From contig CM046004.1 of assembly GCA_025175895.1 (NCBI GenBank), positions 14,309,011 to 14,373,010 on the forward strand: a DNA stretch of 64,000 nt. Direction: 5' to 3'. The number at the start of each line of letters is the position of its first letter. Positions within the stretch are counted from its first letter, which is position 1. Position numbers and translations under genes: made by a program. This DNA comes from Wurfbainia villosa (Eukaryota; Streptophyta; Magnoliopsida; Zingiberales; Zingiberaceae). Below, one piece after another: positions 57,118 through 64,000 of this stretch. The notes beneath the pieces are model-generated. The model searched no databases. It saw only the letters and a program-made list of their open reading frames with translations, and was not told the DNA's origin.

Positions 57118-57131
57118 ATTGGTATCAGAGC
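57118..57131 (+). other. Primer binding site of K
   Basis: ATTGGTATCAGAGC directly after the 5' LTR. Confidence 0.88.
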
Positions 57132-57613
57132 GGGGGCGCTAAGATTTGGTGAAACCACCAATCTAGCACTTTTTTGTTTTTCTTTTCGTATTTTTCGAGT
57201 CGCGTTTGTTTTTAGGTTTTTTTTCCTCCCGCACTGCTAATCCAAGACGAAGTCTTGGTACACTTCTTTTGGTTGTATATTTGCAAGTATTCTCCTTTGG
57301 AGTAGTCGACGGTAAAACGGTCATAACTTTTTGCACAAGTGGAGTCACAAAATGATCTACCTACCAAATCGAAACTCTCTAAGAGATCTACATTTCTTAT
57401 AGGGGTTTACCCTCGTAACAAGTTGTTTCCAGCCCCAAAATTCAATGTTTAGTACCCTTTCGGGGACATCGAAGGTCGTAAGTTTCTAGTTTTTGTTAGT
57501 TTCTTATTCTTCTTATTTATTTCTGTTTATTTCCTATTATTTCCCGCACTGCTAATCTAAGACCAAGTCTTGGAATTCTCTTTGGTTTTTATTCGTGTTT
57601 TACAAGATACTTA
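57132..57613 (+). other. K leader with duplicated hairpin
   Basis: Two copies of 'TCCCGCACTGCTAATC' plus hairpin: CCAAGAC-GAA-GTCTTGG (57242-57258) and CTAAGAC-CAA-GTCTTGG (57557-57573). About 240 bp with no counterpart in B lies between them. No gene. Confidence 0.65.
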
Positions 57614-59146
57614 TTGGGTCACATTGAGGGGTACATCACCACCCGACCTCCGTTCTTTAACGAAAATGATTTCCGTTATTGGAAAGGTCGGATGGAGTGT
57701 TTCTTGAAAACACAAGTCGAGACTTGGATAATAATCCAAACCGACTTTGCTCTACCCACCAATGATCAAAAGGAGCCCTTGGATTTTAACAAGTGGACAG
57801 ATGCAACTAAGAGGCAAATCGAAGCCGATGCAAGAACAACCCAAATATTGCAACGCGACTTGTCCAAGTAGGAACTCAACCGCATCGGACCATTCATTAG
57901 CGCCAAAGACCTCTGGAACAAATTAATTGATCTACACGAAGGGACGCCCAATGCTAAGGTATGTAAAAGAGATTTACTTTTAAATAAACTGTACAATCTA
58001 AAAATGCAGGATCACGAGACCACCACCCAATTACATGCGTGGATCCAAGACATCATCAACGGTCTTCACTCGATCGGGCAAGCCGTAGAGAACCGAAACC
58101 TTATAAGGTACTCTTTAAATGCTTTCCCTAGGACTACCTTGTGGGTATCCATGGTCGATGTCTACAAGGTCTCTAAAGACTTTTCGAAGCTTAGGTTAAA
58201 CAAATTATTTTTCGAGATTGAACTTCACGAGCAAACTAACGTGGTCTGGGCCGAGAGAGGTATTGCTCTACTTGCAGGACAAAGAAGCAAGCCACCTACT
58301 AGGCAAGAAGATGGACTCGAACCCGAAGACGAATCAGAGTCTGAATCCGAAGAGGTGGAAGCAATAGTGAACATAGTGCGGAAGATCGTTCGGAAGGAAA
58401 GGAGGCTACTAAAGAACCAAAAGAAGGCACAATTCAAATCAAATCAAAAGAAGACTTTCCATGCATCTTGGGACAACAAAGAAGACATAGCTTACATGGC
58501 AAGACCGGAGGAGTCCGAGTCAGAATCCGAAGCCGAGTCCAATTACAACACTGACTCCGAACTCGAGGACTACTTCGAGAAGCAACTCAAAGCCGGACCA
58601 AAAGAGAAAATTAAGATTAGCCGCTCACTAATTCATACGCTTTACAGTACAATTAAAATGCTTACTAGGAAATTAACTAAGTCCGAGTCTAGGATTGAGT
58701 CCTTACTTGAGGAGGTTGAAACCCTCAAGCAAGAGGCTACTCTAACCTCTTCAACTAGTCAAGTTCAAGAGGGAAACTCAACCCAAATTGAAAAATTTGA
58801 GGAGGAGAATTCTCACTTGAAAGATCGAGTTCAAGAGGTTGAGGCTAGATTGGAAAGGTTCACATTGGGATCTAAGAACCTTAACCGACTACTTGGAACC
58901 CAAAGAGTCGTGTACAACAAAGTCAGACTCGGATTTAGGTCAACGACTACAAATAGGTATTATATGTCTATCGTAAATCGTAGTCATCAAAGAGTCCAAG
59001 CATGGGTCTCAAAGGTTTTATTGAACTCACATATAAGGACTAATAAGTTTTGGATTCCCCAGGATCAAATTCATTATTTGAATAGACCATATTGGGTCAA
59101 TAGTCCAGAGGGAGCTAACACTAAAATAGTATACCCGCTTACTTAG
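57614..59146 (+). pseudogene. gag: gag of element K
   Basis: Related to the gag of B. The start codon position reads TTG where B has ATG, and a TAG at 57869-57871 closes the frame. The rest is open from there to 59146: UBN2 core 'TTQLHAWIQDIINGLHSIG' and 'RYSLNAFPRTTLW', an acidic stretch, a coiled coil and the end 'NKFWIPQDQ'. No CCHC knuckle is present. Not functional as it stands unless translation starts downstream. Confidence 0.88.
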
Positions 59147-60129
59147 CAAAACCATTGCATATTTTACTTTAATTTTTAGAACGACTAGATAGGGAAAATA
59201 GTTAGTCAACTTTTGACAACATAGTATCAGGACGCGGCGAGATGATAATACGTTAGGGAAACAAAGTCTCGTGTATTCGAACTAGATAAGATGTATCTAG
59301 CTTGGTGCACTTGACCGAGTGGAACTAGCTGAAGCTACCTCGCCGTATCCTAAATTAGTTAGACCAGGAAGTAACCCTATGTGACTTAAGTGATATTTTC
59401 TTGAATTTGGTTTTGTCTAAGAAAGTGGTCATTGTTCCGATCAAAGAAGGCCCCTGTGCCTCGCCACGATCTGGAAGTCAGTTTCTCGAAAAATTACTTA
59501 ACGATCTAAAGGTTAAATCTGAATCTAACCCAAGGTTGACTATCTTTAATCAATTTAAAATCATCTCACAAAACATATAAGATGAACAAATTCTGAGACA
59601 CATAGAATGAGTGAGATGTTAAGCATAATTGAAATATAACATCTTCAAAATACTACTTATTTTCTCAACTATTGTACTTAACAACTCTTAGGCCAAAGTT
59701 TAGCGCCCCCTACATATCTTATACTTCATATATTTGACTAAGGGGGAAAGCAAACTAACCCTAAGGGTTATATTACAAACCTTTAGATTATTGGTGCAGA
59801 GGGACACACCTTGAACCAATCTATCTAACTACTGCTAGACGCATGCTTGGACTCATCATATTTAATTTATCTAGATGCATGCATATACGATATTATTTTT
59901 TAAACCCCTATTTTATACAAAAACCCCAATATTTTTTTTTATTTATGACAAAAGGGGGAGGAGAGCGAAAGTTAAGGGGGAGTAACATAAAAATTGATTT
60001 TGAAAACTAAAGTATCTCTTTCAAAACTTACCTAGGGTTAAGGAGAGTTTTTGAAAATGACATTCACATTTACTATACTTGTTTTATACTTTAATTTCCC
60101 TTAACTTTGTGATGGTTTGCCATAGATCT
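59147..60129 (+). other. K spacer and 3' noncoding region
   Basis: No gene. Block 59400-59480 matches the B spacer (25680-25755). The inverted repeat lies at 59562-59618, followed by purine-rich GGGGGA tracts. Nothing of protease, integrase or RT remains. Confidence 0.75.
59562..59618. other. Conserved inverted repeat in K
   Basis: Arms CATCTCAC (59562-59569) and GTGAGATG (59611-59618), perfect, 41-nt loop. Confidence 0.8.
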
Positions 60130-60142
60130 AAAAGGGGGAGAT
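60130..60142 (+). other. Polypurine tract of K
   Basis: AAAAGGGGGAGAT abutting the 3' LTR. Confidence 0.85.
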
Positions 60143-61209
60143 TGTTGGTGTAGGGGCACTAGATAATCGAAGCTGTGTTTTGATTATGGTAAAGACACAA
60201 AGTTAAGTTTACATCGTTATCTCACGAGCTAAATCGAATGTACAGAAAAGTACTAAAGCTGGAGCTGAAGGTTAGCGACACCCGGAGGAAGCCGCGGTGG
60301 TCGGGCGACACTCAAGTGACTTCGGAGGGAGCCGAAGGAATCGAGTGGAAGGCCGGAAGCGAGAGCTACAAGATAAGTATCGAGGTAAGCTCGTGTGAGT
60401 GAGAAATTGTAAGGTTGTGTCCTCTTTACGGGGACGATTGTAGGCGGCGATTCGATTAAGACTTCCTATGGAAGGTCTAGGTCGAGATCGGACGGTTAGA
60501 AACCGTCACATTTATCATTTTTCGAGCTAACCTCTTACTGTAGGGAAGTGGTCAGGCTAGCAGTCGACGGTTGGACATTGGGCAGTCGACTGATGTTCAT
60601 CAGTCAACTGATGGGAGACATCAGTCGACTGATGGCGACGAATCAGCCTTTGCGCTAGGTCAAAACGGATAAGGTTTGACGCGACCACTTCACGATAAAA
60701 TTTGTACAACTTCGTGAACTGTTCCGAAAAAAGAGGAGACATATTCAGAGGCCAAAATCTATAAAAGGAGGGGAGGATTCTAACTTCAAACATCATCAAG
60801 TCTATTCTCAAGTGCTCTTACAACGCCGAAGCTTCAACACCGTCATAACGCCGATGCGACGTCAAGTTCTCATCCTCTTCGTCGACAGTAGCAACAAGTA
60901 ACATATTCTATTCTATTCTTTGTTTTTATTCGTAACAAGGTGAGATAGACTTGTTGTCTCATCCTCGTACTTTCGATTTTGTGATCGTTATCTCCTACCT
61001 CCAACAAGGAGGAGACGTTATAGTGCTTTGCCCTCCGTACGCGGTCTAGGACCGTTAGGACCTTGGAGTAGCAACCGCTGGGTTGTGAACCAAGTAAAAA
61101 TAAACGTGTCTCTTTATTTTCCGCTGTACTTATTCGTATTTCGAACGAACGAATGAAAAAATTTACGCTCGCTATTCACCCCCCTCTAGCGACGCTTCTC
61201 GATCCAACA
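60143..61209 (+). repeat. 3' LTR of element K
   Basis: 1067 bp partner of 56035-57117. Exact CAGTCGACTG at 60583 and 60622. TATA 60759-60768. Followed by TSD TGGAA. Confidence 0.92.
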
Positions 61210-61557
61210 TGGAAATCTTAATGGAAGATCGCTAATTCATTCTCCCAAATTTGCATGTTTGGGCGTGGCGTTCTTCAAGACAAGGGAACATGTCTTTGAA
61301 GGTGTGCATGGCAAAGTCCCATAGCCACAAAGCTGGTAACATAGCTGCAAATTCAACACATCATAAGCAATGATGCTCCATCAAAAGCATAATTATTGCT
61401 GTTCGTTCAAATCATTGACAATGCATTAAAGACGAGAGGAAGCTACTAATGAACCCAAACAGATCTAATTGCGTATTTAACGCACAACATAACCACAAAC
61501 CAAACCAACAACATCACCACCATTAAGAGAGCACGACTTGAAATGATTGTTGGCGAT
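61210..61557 (-). other. 3' flank / probable 3' UTR of glutamine synthetase
   Basis: About 350 bp between element K and the glutamine synthetase stop codon. No open frame of interest. Normal 3' UTR length would put the poly-A site in or near this stretch; no unambiguous signal was picked out. Confidence 0.5.
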
Positions 61558-63566
61558 CTATGGTTTCCATATGATGGTTGTCTCAGCGATCATGGAGGTC
61601 ACAATATATGGATCCATGTTAGAAGCAGGCCTCCGATCCTCAAAGTAACCTGAGTAGAGATGAGAATAATGCAAGTTCTTAAATGTTCACCAAGAATGCT
61701 AGTCCCGTAAAAGCACAAGAAAGGAGGCAGAAGTTGACCTTTGCCATTCTGTTCTGTTTCACGACCCACACGAATGGATGCACCACGATTGGCAACTCCC
61801 TGAGTCATAGAAAGTATTAGTGAGATAAATGTTTCTAGAAAATAATTTCGGAGTTCGGAGGCTTTTGGATTAGTTTATTTCTAAAAAGAGGGGCAAACTA
61901 GATAAATAGATGTAGATTGAAATGTCCCAAAAGTAATGAGAATAAATGTTTTTTCACTTCTATAAAAAGTGGAGTTTTGGAGATAATTCTTATTTTGGAG
62001 GTCTGATATAAATGTGAATAAACGGTTTCTGAAGCAAGAACATATAAAGGGTTTCCTCTTAGATACTGTAGTAGAGGGAGAATGCCTATTATATATACCC
62101 ATAGGAAGGTGTTGATATCAGCAGTCTCATGTCGTCCGGTTAGACGGCGCTCATTTCCTTCACCATAGGCAGCAATATGCTCCTTGTGCCTCTTGCCAAG
62201 CTTCTCAATGGCACCCTTGATAACCTCATACCCACCGTCGCTCCTCATGGACTTGGTGCTGAAAGGAATACATTAGTAGACAATTTAGATAATGAAGGAC
62301 ATGAAAAATAAAGTCGTTGCTGAATTGATTAAACATCAAAATGACGAGCTTAAGATGATAATTCTTTTTTATTACCTGTAGTTTGTGTGTGCACCAGCGC
62401 CATTCCAATCTCCCTAAAAAAGCAAAGGAATCATTTAAATATCTAGTGAAGATGGTTCTGAGTGATCGTTCTTCAATGCAAGAAAAGGGTCACATTGAGA
62501 AATCTCAATGTAGAAATAAAACAAGGACAAATTATGACCTGAATTGGCTTTGGATCAAAAGAGAGAACTACTCCAGCAATTTCAGTGATCCTCTAAAAAG
62601 ACAAAAACAAATGTGGATTAGGAATGTAAAGCCCTCGTGAAGCTGGAACATGAATTTTAATTACCTCAAGAATGTAGCGAGCAGCCCAAAGTTGATCCCC
62701 AGCAGAGATGCCAACAGCAGGTCCAACTTGGAACTCCCACTGCAAATTAAAGAAACAATTGTTTAAAACATAGCAATTAATAGTAGTAATACAAAAACCT
62801 GACAATCACCTATGCAAAATAAAATAAAAGGTATTCACCTGGCCAGGCATGACTTCCCCGTTGATACCACTAATGTTGATGCCGGCATAAAGACAAGCTT
62901 TATAGTGAGCATCAACTATGTCACGGCCAAAAGACTTGTCGACGCCAACAGAACAGTAGTATGGGCCCTAGAATGCATTGAATTGATAAGAGCTAACAAA
63001 CTGCTGAAGGTCTCATATAGTTCAGTTCTTCACATAATTGATCAGATGATAACTCAACAATGTCAAGCAGATAAAATTATGTGACCTAAAACACAAGCCC
63101 TTACAATTAGAGAGAGAGATTTTTTTATTTTGGGAAAAAAGGAGGTTATTCACTTGTCTTCATTTAATAGACATACTTATAAGCTAACGTCTTTCTATGG
63201 AAAATGAGCAGTTTAACTAAAAAAAAAAGTCTTAAGATGTTTGACAAACATATGGGGTTAGAAATTCATGGTTCCAACTCCTAACCTGGGGACCAGGGAA
63301 GCCACCAACAGGCCAGCCAAGAGGCCACTTGACATCTTTTTGCAAGAGGGTGTACTCCTGCTCAATTCCATACCTGAAGGAAAGAAAAATACAACCGACA
63401 TAAGAAAAATATATTAGAAGTTGTTTGAAAAAAAAACAAGTTAAACAAAAGAAACATGCCAAGTCTCTTCTGCAACTATATCAGGATGGCTGAAAATCTT
63501 AGCAGCATTGTATCGCTTGTTAGTGGGGATTGGCTCTCCAGCTGGAGTGTAACAATCACATATGAC
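61558..63566 (-). CDS. GS1: Cytosolic glutamine synthetase (GS1), exons encoding the C-terminal three quarters
   Basis: Makes glutamine from glutamate, ammonia and ATP in the cytosol. Exons on the minus strand: 63460-63566, 63286-63373, 62839-62967, 62665-62739, 62539-62592, 62376-62413, 62099-62258, 61739-61799 and 61558-61649; they join without frameshift or stop into 267 residues. Signature stretches: '[13 protein letters not shown]', '[20 protein letters not shown]', '[19 protein letters not shown]', ATP-site '[18 protein letters not shown]', '[13 protein letters not shown]' and '[11 protein letters not shown]'. It ends 'AETTIIWKP', without the C-terminal extension of the plastid enzyme GS2, hence GS1. 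The first roughly 89 residues lie beyond 64000. Eight of the introns in view appear GT-AG; the first in view has a GC donor. Appears functional. Confidence 0.95.
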
Positions 63567-64000
63567 CTACAAGTCAACAAGCAATAGATTCCAGCAGGTC
63601 ATATAATTATGAAGAACAAACTGATAAACTTTGTCATGAAATTATGAAAAACAAGATGAGCAATGGAGTTTTTGATAGTAGCATGGATGAATGCTAGGTT
63701 TTGTTGCTGTTAACATGGTTGTTAAAAACCTGCTACTTGAAAGTTCAATTGCATGTATATGTTAAAAGGTTTAATGTCTGATCCTTAAAAGATAATTATC
63801 TTTTAAGGTGAATATTGACTCACCATTACAATTATTTTGCGTAACAGTTTTTTTTATATAAAAAAAGACCAGATCCAAAACATTAATTGGCAGCTTATTG
63901 AAGCACCACCAATTGTTTTAACTCCTAACAAGGTTCTTGCAATATAATTATGACTATCTAAAAGTTCAATGACATCATTTAACAAAATATATTAGTTAAA
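63567..64000 (-). other. Intron of glutamine synthetase running off the window
   Basis: No further exon is visible up to the right edge; sequence is AT-rich. The acceptor TTGTAG precedes the exon at 63566. Confidence 0.75.

Larger units (their letters stand above)
56035..61209 (+). mobile_element. Element K: gag-only SIRE-type copia element
   Basis: LTRs 56035-57117 and 60143-61209, perfect TSD TGGAA (56030-56034 and 61210-61214), tRNA-iMet primer site, leader with duplicated hairpin, decayed gag, spacer with one conserved inverted repeat, polypurine tract. No pol. Its right end lies about 350 bp from the glutamine synthetase stop codon. Confidence 0.93.

Overview
The window is nuclear DNA of a flowering plant. 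It carries the 3' two-thirds of an intact, many-intron cytosolic glutamine synthetase gene at the right end, and nearly everything else is transposable element. The dominant families are Ty1/copia LTR retrotransposons of the SIRE type, with tRNA-iMet primer sites (TTGGTATCAGAGC) and LTRs that end in TATTCACCCCCCTCTAGCG-like sequence. I cannot name the species; a monocot such as the ginger order is only a guess.

The left 51 kb is one deep nest of insertions, which I resolved by pairing LTR ends and 5-bp target-site duplications (TSDs). From outside in: J (LTR fragment, 1050-1419 and 50973-51488) contains I (solo LTR, 1420-50967, TSD GATCG), which contains G (+ strand, 1903-48018, TSD TATCA/TATCG). 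G contains F (- strand, 6650-39718, TSD ACGTC) and, in its 3' LTR, H (- strand, 43481-47613, TSD TCCAA). F contains D (- strand, 11714-37935, TSD GCTCT). D contains the solo LTR E (35539-36749, TSD ATTTG) and C (- strand, 18693-34538, TSD ATTCT). C contains B (+ strand, 22361-29890, TSD TAATT). Open reading frames of C, D and G rejoin in frame when the inner insertions are removed, which independently confirms the nesting.

By coding content, C is the only element with full gag, protease, integrase, reverse transcriptase and RNase H capacity, apart from one UAG between gag and protease and the B insertion. B has gag and RT/RNase H but no protease or integrase. K (56035-61209, TSD TGGAA) has only gag. 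G, D and F carry a shortened gag with two CCHC knuckles and no pol; G and D add a second, spliced ORF (ORF2) of the 'putative plant transposon protein' type with its own promoter-like region. H has lost gag and primer site. The non-autonomous elements presumably depend on C-like relatives.

From 51.5 to 56 kb lie a decayed multi-exon CACTA/PTTA-type transposase-related gene, AT-rich subterminal-like sequence and a LINE remnant. K follows, ending about 350 bp downstream of the glutamine synthetase stop codon. The glutamine synthetase gene (- strand, 61558 to beyond 64000) shows nine exons here.

The least expected signals are non-coding: a CATCTCAC...GTGAGATG inverted repeat with a 38-46 nt loop found ten times, at least once in every element that keeps an internal region; a palindrome CAGTCGACTG repeated at least 39 times, mostly upstream of LTR TATA boxes and selectively scrambled in sister LTRs; and a GNRA-like leader hairpin between primer site and gag in B and K.
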